Of a stretch of 64,000 bases of DNA, positions 45,851 to 55,246 are shown one piece after another. Position 1 is the first letter of the stretch; each line of letters opens with the position of its first letter. This DNA is from an uncultured Nioella sp. GTDB lineage: Bacteria; Pseudomonadota; Alphaproteobacteria; Rhodobacterales; Rhodobacteraceae. A program made the translations under genes and the position numbers. The notes below the pieces were generated by a model. The model was given only the letters and a program-made list of their open reading frames with translations. It was not told the DNA's origin and ran no database searches. The stretch is taken from assembly GCA_947498125.1 (NCBI GenBank), contig CANMJH010000002.1, forward strand, positions 749,001 through 813,000, written 5' to 3'.

Positions 45851-46243
45851 TTACGCGTCTGCGCCGGCCTTATCGGCCTTCGGCTTGTAGTTGGCGACCT
45901 CTGCGATACGCGCGGATTTACCACGACGTGTGCGCAGGTAGTACAGCTTGGCGCGACGAACGCGGCCACGGCGGACTACGGTGATGCTGTCGATATTGGT
46001 CGAATGCAGAGGGAACACACGCTCCACGCCTTCGCCAAACGAGATTTTGCGAACTGTGAAAGAGCCGGCAATACCGTCGCCATTTTTGCGCGCGATGCAG
46101 ACGCCTTCGTAGTTCTGAACCCGGCTGCGGGTCCCTTCGGTTACTTTGTAACCAACGCGGATGGTGTCACCCGCCTTGAAATCTGGAATATCGTGGCCAA
46201 GCGCAGCGACCTGCTCGGCTTCCAGCTGTGCGATAAGATCCAT
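45851..46243 (-). CDS. rplS: Ribosomal protein L19
   Basis: 130 residues from the ATG at 46243, preceded by TTAGGAG. Contains [36 protein letters not shown] and the ending [11 protein letters not shown], as in L19. It sits at the 30S-50S interface. Usually it directly follows trmD; here ~5.4 kb of other genes intervene. A small CACGG/CCGTG hairpin (46266-46281) lies ahead of its ribosome binding site. Confidence 0.97.
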   Translation of the reverse strand: MDLIAQLEAEQVAALGHDIPDFKAGDTIRVGYKVTEGTRSRVQNYEGVCIARKNGDGIAGSFTVRKISFGEGVERVFPLHSTNIDSITVVRRGRVRRAKLYYLRTRRGKSARIAEVANYKPKADKAGADA

Positions 46244-46281
46244 CGCAATTCTCCTAAATTGTGCCCACGGTTTTTCCCGTG

Positions 46282-47346
46282 AAGGTGATACGTCCCACAT
46301 CGCTCTTGGTCTTCTTCCGGGTCCGCAAGATGCGCCCGCCAGAGATCTGGTCGTCTTTGCTTTCTGATCGTTTCACTTAAGGCGGGGCACTGCAGGGATG
46401 GACCGAAGACAGCCCATATGAACCAGCGTATACCATAAACAAAACGGCCGCGAGTCGGGTTTCCCCAGCTGCGACAGGCGGGGTGTAGGGCAAGACCGAG
46501 GGTAAAGCAAGGGGCCGCTGTGAGACGTTTGCCGAAATAGACCGCAGCGTCAGAAACTGACCGGGCTTACCTGTTTCCTGCGCAGGGTCGTTTCGTCTGG
46601 TCTGGCTCCTTGACGGGAAAATCGGGGTATTTCGCCTCGAACCTAAGCGGCTTCCCAAGCCAGTAAAGCCGTTCGACAGAGCGTCAGGTTTCCTTGGGTT
46701 TTCCTTAGCCGCCTTTCATGCCCTATGCGGCGAAGGTCGTGAGGGAGCCCATTTTGCTGGATGCTGCGCTTTGCACGAATGGCAGCATTTCAGAGTTTTA
46801 AGGCTAAATAACTCTTTCACGCCATTTTTTCTTCAGCCCATTTAGACACTTTGATGGCCTTGAGTTACCTGTAGGCAACCACCAGAGTTGCGGTCGGAAC
46901 GACAAGCGACTATATGGATACCACTAAGGTTGTGAATTCCAGTCGAGCGATGCGTATCGCTTGCTCAGTGCAGGCCACAATTTCCACCAATAATTAATGG
47001 TTCACGTCCTTTTAAAGGGATTTGATGTGTTGGGAGGTTGCGGGTGCCATCGCCGCAATCTCTTCTACTGCGACGTCCGTTTTATCATTTGTTTCGACCT
47101 AATTCGCGGACGAATTTATACTGCGACGCTGTGTGTTCATTGCAAAGGTAAAGGCCTTGCAAAAGCCCCAGCTTTAAGCGTGCCGAAAGGGCGTAACGCT
47201 TCAGTCGGTCAGTTTGGCCACCTACGCATATATGCGAGCCTTCTGATTAAGCGGCAAAGCAATAGTGCTGTCGGAAGATGCAGTCCATCGGACAAAAGTA
47301 CAATAAACAGCGCGGCGGCGTTTCCCCCGTCAAAGGATCAAAAAAT
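46282..47346. other. One-kilobase region without a recognisable gene
   Basis: It must hold the rplS-rpmE promoter on the minus strand and the promoter of the small membrane protein gene on the plus strand. Several frames of 60-117 codons exist but lack ribosome binding sites or any protein-like pattern. No tRNA, repeat or mobile-element end was found. It forms one edge of the insertion between rplS and trmD. Confidence 0.4.
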
Positions 47347-47703
47347 ATGAATTTTCCAGAATGGACGAAACCCGGTGTCTCAGGTGCCGTGATTGGTGCA
47401 GTTGTTGTTTCAGTTCTTGGGTTTTCCTGGGGCGGATGGACAACCGCTGGGACCGCACAGGAAATGGCACAAAGCCATGCGGAAGAAGAACTGGTTTTGG
47501 CTATGGTGCCGGTTTGCTTGAATGCAGCCGCGACGGATCCAGATCGTGACGAGAAACTGGCAACGATTTTGGACGCATCATCAAGTTTCAATCGTCGGTC
47601 TGCAATGATGGCCACCGGATGGGCTACATTCCCCGGCTCTGAAAATCCAAATAGAGACCTCGCCGTAGCATGCGTCGAGGGGCTTGAATTGGTTGGGTCA
47701 TAA
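47347..47703 (+). CDS. Small single-span membrane protein, function unknown
   Basis: 118 residues from the ATG preceded by AAAGGATC. Starts FPEWTKPGVSG, then one Gly/Ala/Val-rich membrane helix (~12-32) and a periplasmic or cytoplasmic tail with two conserved-looking cysteines (MVPVCLNA, VACVEG). Alphaproteobacteria often encode single-span proteins of this look, unassigned. It overlaps the start of the Cys-repeat protein gene if the latter begins at 47684. Confidence 0.65.
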   Translation: MNFPEWTKPGVSGAVIGAVVVSVLGFSWGGWTTAGTAQEMAQSHAEEELVLAMVPVCLNAAATDPDRDEKLATILDASSSFNRRSAMMATGWATFPGSENPNRDLAVACVEGLELVGS

Positions 47704-48514
47704 TTCAAATGTGATCTTCAAGAGGACTCAGAGCTTACGCAAATCGCAAGATATTCAGTATCTATTGGCTCTTCTCTATGGCTCGATTTGCGTTCTCTTC
47801 CTTTTTGCGATGCCCGCATTGGCCCAACCTATGCCTGAAAACGCCAGCGCGATGAGCTATGGCGATGGGTGGGAATGCGACATTGGATACAGGCGAATTG
47901 GCGATGCTTGCGACGTCGTCATCGTGCCGGACAATGCCTATGCGACCAACCGAACATACGGCGCTGGATGGGAATGCTTTCATGGCTTTCGTGAAATTGA
48001 TGCCGCGGAATGCGTCGCGGTGGTTGTCCCTGCTGGCGGATATTTGGATCAATCGGGTATGCGATGGCATTGCCTGCGCGGATTTGCCAAAATCGATGAC
48101 ACATGTCAGGAAATTATCTTACCCGAAAATGCCTATCTATCGGATTCATCGTCCAGATCGGCATGGGAATGCGACCGTGGATTTGAGGTAAGCGGAGAGA
48201 ATTGCATCGCAATTCTTGTCCCTGAAAACGCATATCTAAACGCGTCACGTTATGGGCAGCCCTGGACATGTGAACGTGGCTTTTTGGAACAGGCCGGTCG
48301 GTGCGACGCCATCGTGGTCCCTGCCAATGCATATCTGGATGAACCATCGACCTATGGCCCCGGGTGGAGGTGCGAGCGCGGCTACACTTTATCGGGCCAA
48401 AGTTGCGAGCTGATTGTCCTTCCCGAAAACGCACATCTGAATAGGTTGGGTAACCGTTGGGAATGTAACAGAAATTTCCAAATGTCGGGCGGTCGCTGCG
48501 TTCTCAGAAACTAG
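47684..48514 (+). CDS. Exported cysteine-repeat protein, function unknown
   Basis: About 276 residues if the TTG at 47684 is used; GTG at 47711 is an alternative. A hydrophobic stretch ending PALAQP (~48) is a Sec signal. The mature part is seven copies of a ~30-38-residue unit with the pattern G-W-x-C-x-x-G-[FY] then C and [IV][VIL]-[VL]-P-x-N-A-[YH], each with two cysteines that probably form one disulfide. No family recognised. The repeat suggests a binding or surface role; it precedes the DUF1611/racemase pair on the same strand by ~80 bp. Confidence 0.65.
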   Translation: MNWLGHNSNVIFKRTQSLRKSQDIQYLLALLYGSICVLFLFAMPALAQPMPENASAMSYGDGWECDIGYRRIGDACDVVIVPDNAYATNRTYGAGWECFHGFREIDAAECVAVVVPAGGYLDQSGMRWHCLRGFAKIDDTCQEIILPENAYLSDSSSRSAWECDRGFEVSGENCIAILVPENAYLNASRYGQPWTCERGFLEQAGRCDAIVVPANAYLDEPSTYGPGWRCERGYTLSGQSCELIVLPENAHLNRLGNRWECNRNFQMSGGRCVLRN

Positions 48515-48592
48515 ATCGAAAGAGCGACAAAACGGATGTCAGAACGCTCTGCGAGGACATCGCAGCCAAAACTGACCATAAAAGGAACACTT

Positions 48593-49792
48593 ATGGAAAC
48601 GGAATTGAATTCGGCTGAGACTACTCGCCGTCTTGGTAGGGATGCGCAAGCACCTCCAAATACTCACAATGAACAGATACCGGCGACCTTGAATGCGCTA
48701 GTAACTACCCCGCCATCGGCAATTGTCTATTGCGAGGGAAATTTTTCCAAAATTGATGGCAAGACCGCAAACGGTCTTGTTCGGCACTCTGAGACGTATC
48801 GCATCGTATCCGTCATCGACAGCACGTTTGACGGGCAGGATAGTGGGGTCGTTCTTGACGACACCGCAAACCAGATACCGATCTTTGATCATCTGGAAGC
48901 AGCGATCGCCCATGAAGGCGCGATCCCTGACACTTTGATCTACGGGATGGCTCCGTCAAGCGGGCGGCTTTCTCCTCTAGACCGTAGTGTCGTTCTCGAG
49001 GCGATCGATCTTGGCATGAACATCGTTAGCGGATTGCATGAATATTTGAGCGATGATGGCGAAATAGCCCGCGCCGCATCTCAGCAAGATGTCACGATCC
49101 GCGATATTCGAAAGCCGAAACTCAGTAAGGACATGCGCCTATTCGACGGCAGTGTCGCCCGCGTTGGCGCGCTGCGTATTGCTGTGCTTGGCACAGACTG
49201 CGCAATCGGAAAACGCACGACGGCGACAGTTTTGGCGCGCGTATTGAACGCCAACGGTATCAAGACGGTTCTTGTCGGCACGGGCCAGACCGGTTTGATG
49301 CAAGGGGCGAAATACGGCGTCGCAATGGATGCAATCCCGCCGCAGTTCTGTTGCGGTGAACTTGAAGGCGCAATTGTTGCCGCGTCTCAGGCCGAAAATC
49401 CCGATGTCATCCTGATCGAAGGTCAAGGCGCGTTAAGCCATCCTGCCTTTTGTACATCCGCCTTCATCCTGCGTGGGAGCCAGCCCGATGCTGTCATACT
49501 CCAGCACGCCCCAAAACGCGCCCATCGATGCGATTTTCCTGATATGCCGATGCCCGGTCCAGCTAGTGAAATTTCCATTATCGAGGCGTTTGCCGACACC
49601 AAAGTTATCGGGCTTACGCTTAATCATGAAGGGATGGACGAAGCTGAAATTGCAGGTGCCATCACAACTCATGCCCAAAAATACGGCCTGCCAGTGACTG
49701 ATGCGCTCAGTCGACCGGCGGCAGAATTGCTAGCCATGGTCGTTTCCGCTTTTCCCAAACTGTCTCAGGCGCGCCCCGTGGCGTCGTTTTGA
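48593..49792 (+). CDS. DUF1611 P-loop protein (DgcN-like)
   Basis: 399 residues from the ATG preceded by AAGGA. The N-terminal domain (~30-185) has a Rossmann-like start; the C-terminal domain has a P-loop variant GTDCAIGKRTT (~205) and VGTGQTGLMQG, PPQFCCGELEGA and LIEGQGALSHPAF. This is the DUF1611 family, whose characterised marine members (DgcN) act as D-glutamate N-acetyltransferases. The next gene overlaps it (TTGA) and is a PLP-dependent amino-acid racemase-like protein rather than the usual enolase-superfamily partner. Substrate not established. Confidence 0.85.
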   Translation: METELNSAETTRRLGRDAQAPPNTHNEQIPATLNALVTTPPSAIVYCEGNFSKIDGKTANGLVRHSETYRIVSVIDSTFDGQDSGVVLDDTANQIPIFDHLEAAIAHEGAIPDTLIYGMAPSSGRLSPLDRSVVLEAIDLGMNIVSGLHEYLSDDGEIARAASQQDVTIRDIRKPKLSKDMRLFDGSVARVGALRIAVLGTDCAIGKRTTATVLARVLNANGIKTVLVGTGQTGLMQGAKYGVAMDAIPPQFCCGELEGAIVAASQAENPDVILIEGQGALSHPAFCTSAFILRGSQPDAVILQHAPKRAHRCDFPDMPMPGPASEISIIEAFADTKVIGLTLNHEGMDEAEIAGAITTHAQKYGLPVTDALSRPAAELLAMVVSAFPKLSQARPVASF

Positions 49793-50910
49793 ATTGTCCA
49801 CGTATCGAGGTGGATCTGAGCAAGATCCGGCGGAACACTGAGACACTTGTCCGGGGCCTCCTAATTCGTGGAATTGGGGTCACAGGCGTCACCAAGGCGG
49901 CTTGCGGGAACCCGGACATCGCCCAGGCTATGTTGGATGGTGGCGCTTTGGGGCTTGCAGAGTCTCGCATTAGCAATGTCGAAACTCTACGCAATGCGGG
50001 CATCGATGGCCCTGTTACGTTGATCCGGACACCGATGTTGAGTCAGGTCGATCAGGTCATCCGGACCTGTGAAAGGAGCTACAACACCGAGATTGAAGTC
50101 ATTGCGGCGCTGGCTGCTGCTGCGATCCGCAACAAAACAGTTCACGGGATCATCCTGATGGTTGAGATGGGCGACCGCCGTGAAGGGATTTTGCCCGAAA
50201 ATGTGGTGGCAATGGCGCTTCGCGTTGTGAAGATGTCAGGCGTCTCGTTGAAGGGAATTGGCGCAAACTTTGCCTGTATGGGCGGCGAAGCACCTAATGC
50301 GCCCCAAATGGCAGCTCTTTCGACGCTCGCAACCGAAATTGAAGGCCTCTGTGGCCCCGTCATTCGCACAGTGTCTGGTGGCAATTCTGCAAACCTGCCG
50401 TGGGCCCTCGGACAGGAAAATGCAGGCCGCATCAACGACCTGAGGCTCGGCGAGGCTATACTTCTGGGTGTCGATCCACTGTCTGGCGATCAAATAGGCA
50501 AGCTGCACACTGATGCCTTCACACTGGTTGCAGAAGTTATTGAGACAAGTGCAAAGGCCGCGGCCTCTCCAGTCTCCCAGTCCCATCCGGCTTTGGCAAA
50601 ACTGCGCATTGCCCCAAACAATGATGGCACGACGCGTCTGATCCTTGCGTTAGGGCGTCAGGATACAGACATTTCGGGTCTTTCGTTACCGACCGGTAGC
50701 AGGCTGATCGGAGCAACGAGCGATCATCTTGTCATCGAAACCAAAAGCGCGGCGTTGCAGTTGGGTTCCGAAATGAGATTTCAGATGAACTATAGTGCAT
50801 TGATGCACGCAATGGCCGCACCGGATGTGGAGACGACGCTGATCGACGCAAAGGCGCCAAGGAAGTCGCAACACGAACAACGCAATTCCGCACATTTGGC
50901 GCTGGCCTAA
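49789..50910 (+). CDS. PLP-dependent alanine/ornithine racemase-family protein
   Basis: 373 residues, TTG start within the TTGA overlap. Starts CPRIEVDLSKIRRNTETL with the PLP lysine in GVTKAACGN (~38). It has MVEMGDRREGI, IGANFACMGG and SGGNSANLPW segments and a C-terminal beta domain, as in the ornithine racemase/YhfX group of fold-III enzymes. It probably racemises a free or N-acylated amino acid in the cytoplasm. Translational coupling to the DUF1611 protein says both act on one substrate. Confidence 0.85.
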   Translation: MNCPRIEVDLSKIRRNTETLVRGLLIRGIGVTGVTKAACGNPDIAQAMLDGGALGLAESRISNVETLRNAGIDGPVTLIRTPMLSQVDQVIRTCERSYNTEIEVIAALAAAAIRNKTVHGIILMVEMGDRREGILPENVVAMALRVVKMSGVSLKGIGANFACMGGEAPNAPQMAALSTLATEIEGLCGPVIRTVSGGNSANLPWALGQENAGRINDLRLGEAILLGVDPLSGDQIGKLHTDAFTLVAEVIETSAKAAASPVSQSHPALAKLRIAPNNDGTTRLILALGRQDTDISGLSLPTGSRLIGATSDHLVIETKSAALQLGSEMRFQMNYSALMHAMAAPDVETTLIDAKAPRKSQHEQRNSAHLALA

Positions 50911-50959
50911 ACGATCTCGCTTAGACTTACCGATCTGGATCAACAAAGGAGATCGAGCT

Positions 50960-51172
50960 TTGACTAAAACGACCAAGAGTTCTGTATTCAATAGCCACAC
51001 CGGCAAACCAGAAACAGTGATGGAAAAAACATCCCGTATCGCTAGGAAATTGATCGACGACGCCGCAGAGCAAAGGCAAGTCAAGATGGCCCAGTTACGG
51101 AATGCTCGCCTTAAAAAAGAGGCAGCGGCACCACCGCAATCCATTGACAAAACAGCGTCCAAAAAACGTTGA
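50960..51172 (+). CDS. Small basic protein, function unknown
   Basis: 70 residues, TTG start with AAGGAG eight bases before it. Sequence opens TKTTKSSVFNSHTGKPETV, continues with a charged helix (EKTSRIARKLIDDAAEQRQ) and ends Lys-rich. It looks like the short charged hypothetical proteins common in Rhodobacterales. It lies 49 bp after the racemase gene on the same strand and is likely the last gene of that unit. Confidence 0.6.
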   Translation: MTKTTKSSVFNSHTGKPETVMEKTSRIARKLIDDAAEQRQVKMAQLRNARLKKEAAAPPQSIDKTASKKR

Positions 51173-51606
51173 AAAGACCAAACGCATATACGCATCTCGG
51201 AAAAAATTCGCTATATTTGTCAGACATATGTAGAAGAGAAGCCCGGGCGACATGGGTAATCAGGCCTGAGGATTGGCAAACAATTCGTATATTCTACGGC
51301 GGCAGAGGCCCAAAACAGAGCTGAGAGAGAAGCCTTATCCGAAGATTGCCAAGGCGCTGATGGCTATTTGATCAGTGAGGATCCAAACGGTTGAGAAGTT
51401 CGCCTCCCTAGCTTCCTTGTAAGGTTGGGCAACGTCCCGGAACTTGACGATTCCTGAGTTCAAAAATACCTTGAACCGGACAAACCAGTCATTGGAACAA
51501 GCGCAGCGAACGGCTGATTTGTCCGCAGACCGGACATCGTATACGCAACGTGATTAACCGTTTTGGGTCGGAAAGGCTTGACGGTTCACAGCGGAAGCGT
51601 CCGCGC
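51173..51606. other. Region between the island and trmD, no gene recognised
   Basis: About 430 bases, convergent ends on both sides. Plus-strand fragments such as AEAQNRAEREALSEDCQGAD look weakly coding but are cut by stops within ~35 codons. No terminator with a clear U-run. Confidence 0.35.
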
Positions 51607-52425
51607 CTATTTGCTCTTCTTTGCCTGATGGGCGGCCCAAAGATCTGGCCTGCGCTTTTGCGTCAGTTCTTCTGACTGGGCTCGGCGCCACTCTGAGATG
51701 TTCTTGTGATGGCCCGACATCAGCACGTCCGGGATTTTGCGCCCCTCCCAAACAGCGGGTTTGGTATATTGGGGGTGCTCCAAGAGCCCTTCGGAAAAGC
51801 TCTCTTCTTCAGTCGATTCCATATTGCCAAGCACCCCAGGGATCAGCCGAACGGTGGCGTCAATCAGGGTTTGGGCGGCGATTTCCCCTCCAGTGAGAAC
51901 GAAATCGCCGATCGAGATTTCTTCCATATCAAAATGATCGATCACCCGCTGGTCGACCCCTTCGAACCGTCCGCAAAGCAAGGTCATTCCTTCTGCTTGC
52001 GAAAAACGCTCCGCATCGGCTTGGGTAAAGGGTTTGCCGCGCGGGCTTAGGTAGACACGCGGCCAACGTGCGGCGTCGTTAGGCGTGCCGGTGCTGGCCA
52101 TCTTAAGGGCGCGGCCCAGAACGTCAGGCCGCATGACCAGACCCGCGCCGCCGCCTGCGGGCGTGTCATCGACATTACGGTGTTTGCCTTTGCCAAAGAT
52201 GCGCAGATCAATTGGTTCCAGCGCCCATTTGCCGTGTTGCAACGCCTTGCCAGTAAGCGAGGCCCCTAGAACGCCGGGGAACGTCTCGGGGAAGAGTGTC
52301 AGCACTTTTGCCGTCCACGCCCCTTTGAGGCGCGGCGTGTCTGACATCAGGTCGCGCGGTGCCAGATTTGCACTGATTGACAGGCGGCCATGGGATTTCG
52401 ACGGGGGTTTTCTTTGGTCAGACAT
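51607..52425 (-). CDS. trmD: tRNA (guanine-N1)-methyltransferase TrmD
   Basis: 272 residues. SPOUT knot motifs GGGAGLVM (~90), LLCGRFEGVDQRV (~150) and SIGDFVLTGGE (~172) are present, with the C-terminal WRRAQSEELT end. It methylates G37 of tRNAs. About 27 residues (KSHGRLSISANLAPRDL) precede the usual start; MSD at residue 27 is an alternative start, but N-terminal extensions of this kind are known in relatives. It is separated from rimM by a lipoprotein gene on the other strand. Confidence 0.95.
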   Translation of the reverse strand: MSDQRKPPSKSHGRLSISANLAPRDLMSDTPRLKGAWTAKVLTLFPETFPGVLGASLTGKALQHGKWALEPIDLRIFGKGKHRNVDDTPAGGGAGLVMRPDVLGRALKMASTGTPNDAARWPRVYLSPRGKPFTQADAERFSQAEGMTLLCGRFEGVDQRVIDHFDMEEISIGDFVLTGGEIAAQTLIDATVRLIPGVLGNMESTEEESFSEGLLEHPQYTKPAVWEGRKIPDVLMSGHHKNISEWRRAQSEELTQKRRPDLWAAHQAKKSK

Positions 52426-52569
52426 GGCGCCGGGTTACCGAGTTGTGAACGGGCAGGCAAGCGCGGGTTTTCCGCCTATTTTCGCAGTTTGAAAAGAAAA
52501 GATTGTTTTTTCACCAAAATCGCTATGATGCGCGCCACCAATTTAAAGCCATTTATCGGTATTTTTCTA

Positions 52570-53259
52570 ATGACTTCGATCCTCCGCCTTGCGTTTTTTA
52601 CGAGCCTCCTCGCCACTTTGACGGCATGCGCCAACCAAACCGAGGCACCGTCCAGGGATGGCACGCCAATCATGGTCTGGGCGACGCTGTATAGCCTTGT
52701 CGAGGCGCGCAGCTCTGATAGCGGCGTTCCGGTGCGGTCGATGTCCGGCTCGGTCATCGGACCTTCGGTTGTTGCGTCGGATTGGTGCGCCGGCGCCTTG
52801 GCCGGAACGATGCGCGTTGGCGGGCAGGTTTATAACTATGCTGGCACGGCCGGCGCCGCGCAGGCCAACTGTTCCCATAACCCAAGTGAGCGTGTGCGGT
52901 TCACAACCTCGCCTCATACCTACGGCACTGGCGCAGCGTCCAATCCGCTACGGCCTTTTCGGTCTATTGCGTGTGATATCGGTAATGTTGGTGGCTCAAC
53001 GCCTTGGGTGGCTGGTGGATACCCGAGGTTTGGTCAGCAGATCTATATCCCGGCAGCAGACGGCGTGCAGCTCCCCGATGGCACTACGCATGACGGCGTC
53101 TTTACCTGCGACGACACCGGCGGCGCGGTGACGGGCAATCATATCGATATTTTTCTGGGGCCTGTGCCTGCTGGCATCAATGCCATTCTGGCCGCCAACC
53201 CGTTTGATTTTGTCGGCCATGGCGATCACATCGATGTCGAGGCGATCCTTCTGGATTGA
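52570..53259 (+). CDS. 3D-domain lipoprotein
   Basis: 229 residues from the ATG at 52570; ATGs at 52525 and 52528 would only lengthen the signal peptide. The lipobox is LTAC (~19-22). The C-terminal ~80 residues hold the 3D (three-Asp) fold: IACDIGNVGG, IYIPAADG and TCDDTGGAVTGNHIDIF, as in MltA and related cell-wall hydrolases. Envelope-attached, possible peptidoglycan binding or cleavage. It lies on the opposite strand between trmD and rimM, its stop touching the rimM stop. Confidence 0.8.
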   Translation: MTSILRLAFFTSLLATLTACANQTEAPSRDGTPIMVWATLYSLVEARSSDSGVPVRSMSGSVIGPSVVASDWCAGALAGTMRVGGQVYNYAGTAGAAQANCSHNPSERVRFTTSPHTYGTGAASNPLRPFRSIACDIGNVGGSTPWVAGGYPRFGQQIYIPAADGVQLPDGTTHDGVFTCDDTGGAVTGNHIDIFLGPVPAGINAILAANPFDFVGHGDHIDVEAILLD

Positions 53260-53796
53260 TCAGCCCTTTGGCGGCTTTTCCTCATCCGACTCGGAAAACA
53301 GCCCTTCCGGCGGGTCGATGATGATCCGGCCTGCGGCAAGGTCAACTGTCGGAACGACGGCTTGTGTGAAGGGCACCAACACCGTGCCGCTTTTCCCTTT
53401 CATACGCACTTCCAATAGGTCCGAGGCGCCATGGTTATGAACCGCATGCACCTTGCCGAGCGCTTCGCCGCCCGTATCAAAGACCTCAAGCCCCATAAGA
53501 TCCGTATGGTAAAACTCATCATCAGGGAGCGACGGTAAGGCCGTGCGCGGCGCATAAAGCCGCGTGCCTTTAAGCGCGTCAGCGGCCTCTTTCGATTTCA
53601 CGCCAGATAAACGGGCGGCAAAGCCACCTTTGACCGGACGCACGATGGTCAGTGTGTACTCTGTTTTGCCATCTTCTGTACTGAGAGGGCCGTAATCGGC
53701 CACCGCTGTGGGTTCAGTGCAGAAGCTTTTGATCCGCACTTCACCGCGAACCCCAAAGGATCCAGCAATCGCGCCTACACAAATCCGGTCGCTCAT
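53260..53796 (-). CDS. rimM: Ribosome maturation factor RimM
   Basis: 178 residues. N-terminal [16 protein letters not shown] (~9-24) and the PRC-barrel part with [14 protein letters not shown] and [15 protein letters not shown] are RimM hallmarks. It binds S19 and assists 30S head assembly. The start overlaps the bluB stop by 4 bp. Confidence 0.95.
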   Translation of the reverse strand: MSDRICVGAIAGSFGVRGEVRIKSFCTEPTAVADYGPLSTEDGKTEYTLTIVRPVKGGFAARLSGVKSKEAADALKGTRLYAPRTALPSLPDDEFYHTDLMGLEVFDTGGEALGKVHAVHNHGASDLLEVRMKGKSGTVLVPFTQAVVPTVDLAAGRIIIDPPEGLFSESDEEKPPKG

Positions 53797-54422
53797 CTTT
53801 TCAAAATCTCCAGTGACAGGGATCGATCTTCCCAGCCCTTCTTTTCAAGCTCGGGCGTTTTGCCTTCTTCTTCCGGCCAGCCAATGCACAGATAGGCCAC
53901 CAGCGTCCAATCGGTCGGAACGTCAAGATCGCGGGCCAGTTTATGGGGTTCAAGGATCGACACCCAGCCCAGCCCTAATCCGCGCGCACGCAGTGCCAGC
54001 CAAACCAGCATCAGGGCAGACACAACTGAATAACGAAGCATTTCTGGCATGGTTTGCCGGCCCAAGCCGTCGCCCTTTTCGGTTTCTTCATCGGAAAAAA
54101 CTGCAAGCTGAACAGGCGCATCGCGCATGCCAGACAGTTTCAGCCCGGAATAAAGCCTGGCTTTATCGCCGGAATAGCCCGAAAGGGCCGCAGCATTGGC
54201 CAGTTCATAATTCTCTAGCGCTTTGGCGCGGGCCGCGTCGCTTTCAACGCGCACCAGCCGCCAAGGCTCGGATAGCCCCACCGATGGGGCAAGCGAAAAG
54301 GCACTGAGGGCATCAGCCAACAGCGCCTCATCGACGGGATCGGTGCGGAAGCGGCGCACATCACGCCGCCACCGCATCAATGCCTCGAGTTCTTCCTGAA
54401 AAGCAGGGGAGAACTCGCGCAT
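53793..54422 (-). CDS. bluB: 5,6-dimethylbenzimidazole synthase (BluB-like nitroreductase fold)
   Basis: 209 residues from the ATG at 54422. RRDVRRFR (~17-24), [16 protein letters not shown] (~45-60), [13 protein letters not shown] and LGLGWVSIL match BluB rather than ordinary nitroreductases. It cannibalises FMN with O2 to make the lower ligand of vitamin B12. No other cobalamin gene is in the window. It sits between rpsP and rimM, 4 bp after rpsP and overlapping rimM, an unusual guest in the ribosomal block. Confidence 0.85.
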   Translation of the reverse strand: MREFSPAFQEELEALMRWRRDVRRFRTDPVDEALLADALSAFSLAPSVGLSEPWRLVRVESDAARAKALENYELANAAALSGYSGDKARLYSGLKLSGMRDAPVQLAVFSDEETEKGDGLGRQTMPEMLRYSVVSALMLVWLALRARGLGLGWVSILEPHKLARDLDVPTDWTLVAYLCIGWPEEEGKTPELEKKGWEDRSLSLEILKR

Positions 54423-54426
54423 CCGC

Positions 54427-54828
54427 TTATTCTTCTGCGGCGGCTTCTTCAGCCGGAGCCGCTGCAGCTTCGGCGGCAGCCTCAGCAGCTTCTGCGGCTT
54501 TAGCGGCTTTTTCTTCGGCGCGTTCTTGGGCTTTTTTGCCGGGAACGGCGCGTTCTGGGTTGTTGCGGGTCTTTTTCGCAAGAACGCCAGCGGCTTCCAG
54601 GAAACGCGACACGCGGTCGGTTGGCTGGGCGCCTTCAGCAAGCCAGTGGTTCACACGCTCCATGTCCATCTGGACGCGCTCTTCGCTGTCTTTGGGCAGA
54701 AGTGGGTTATAGGTGCCGAGCTTTTCGATGTAACGACCATCGCGTGGCATGCGGCTGTCAGCAGCCACGATGCGGTAGAAGGGACGTTTCTTTGAGCCGC
54801 CGCGGGCGAGCCGGATTTTCATAGCCAT
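54427..54828 (-). CDS. rpsP: Ribosomal protein S16
   Basis: 133 residues, AAGGAG before the ATG. The core (~1-80: [32 protein letters not shown]) is standard S16. The C-terminal ~50 residues are an Ala/Glu-rich extension common in alphaproteobacteria. First ribosomal gene of the rpsP-rimM-trmD order. Confidence 0.97.
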   Translation of the reverse strand: MAMKIRLARGGSKKRPFYRIVAADSRMPRDGRYIEKLGTYNPLLPKDSEERVQMDMERVNHWLAEGAQPTDRVSRFLEAAGVLAKKTRNNPERAVPGKKAQERAEEKAAKAAEAAEAAAEAAAAPAEEAAAEE

Positions 54829-54870
54829 TGGTTTGTTCTCCTTAGAATGGCGAGTGCAGGCAAGCGCCTG

Positions 54871-55167
54871 TTATTCTTTGTGTTTCTTGTGATGCTGAAT
54901 GACTTCAGCGATGATGAAGTTTAAAAAGTTCTTGGCGAATTCGGGGTCCAGATCGGCCCGTTTTGCCATATCTTCAAGCCGCGCAATCTGCTTTTCTTCG
55001 CGCGCGGGATCCGAGGCGGGCAGGTCATGCGCGGCCTTGAGCCGGCCCACGGCCTGAGTGTGTTTGAAGCGTTCGCCAAGCGTATAGACAAGGATCGCGT
55101 CTAGCCGGTCGATGCTTTCGCGATGCTCTTTCAATAGCTCTGCGGCGCGGGTGATATCGTCGCTCAT
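54871..55167 (-). CDS. Chorismate mutase (AroQ type)
   Basis: 98 residues, all-helical. RESIDRLDAILVYTLGERF and AVGRLKAAHDLPASDPARE with late EVIQHH match the free-standing AroQ fold. It converts chorismate to prephenate for Phe/Tyr synthesis. Located between rpsP (42 bp) and the GNAT genes on the same strand, a frequent place in Rhodobacterales. Confidence 0.9.
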   Translation of the reverse strand: MSDDITRAAELLKEHRESIDRLDAILVYTLGERFKHTQAVGRLKAAHDLPASDPAREEKQIARLEDMAKRADLDPEFAKNFLNFIIAEVIQHHKKHKE

Positions 55168-55246
55168 TTGGCCCTCTTACCGTCGAAATTACGGGGGCTG
55201 CATTCTGAACACCCCCCTGTACACCCCTGGTGCATACCAAGATGCG

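Noticed and set aside
46997-47350. 117-codon frame before the small membrane protein
   Set aside because: Composition is not protein-like, there is no Shine-Dalgarno, and it overlaps the real start region at 47347.
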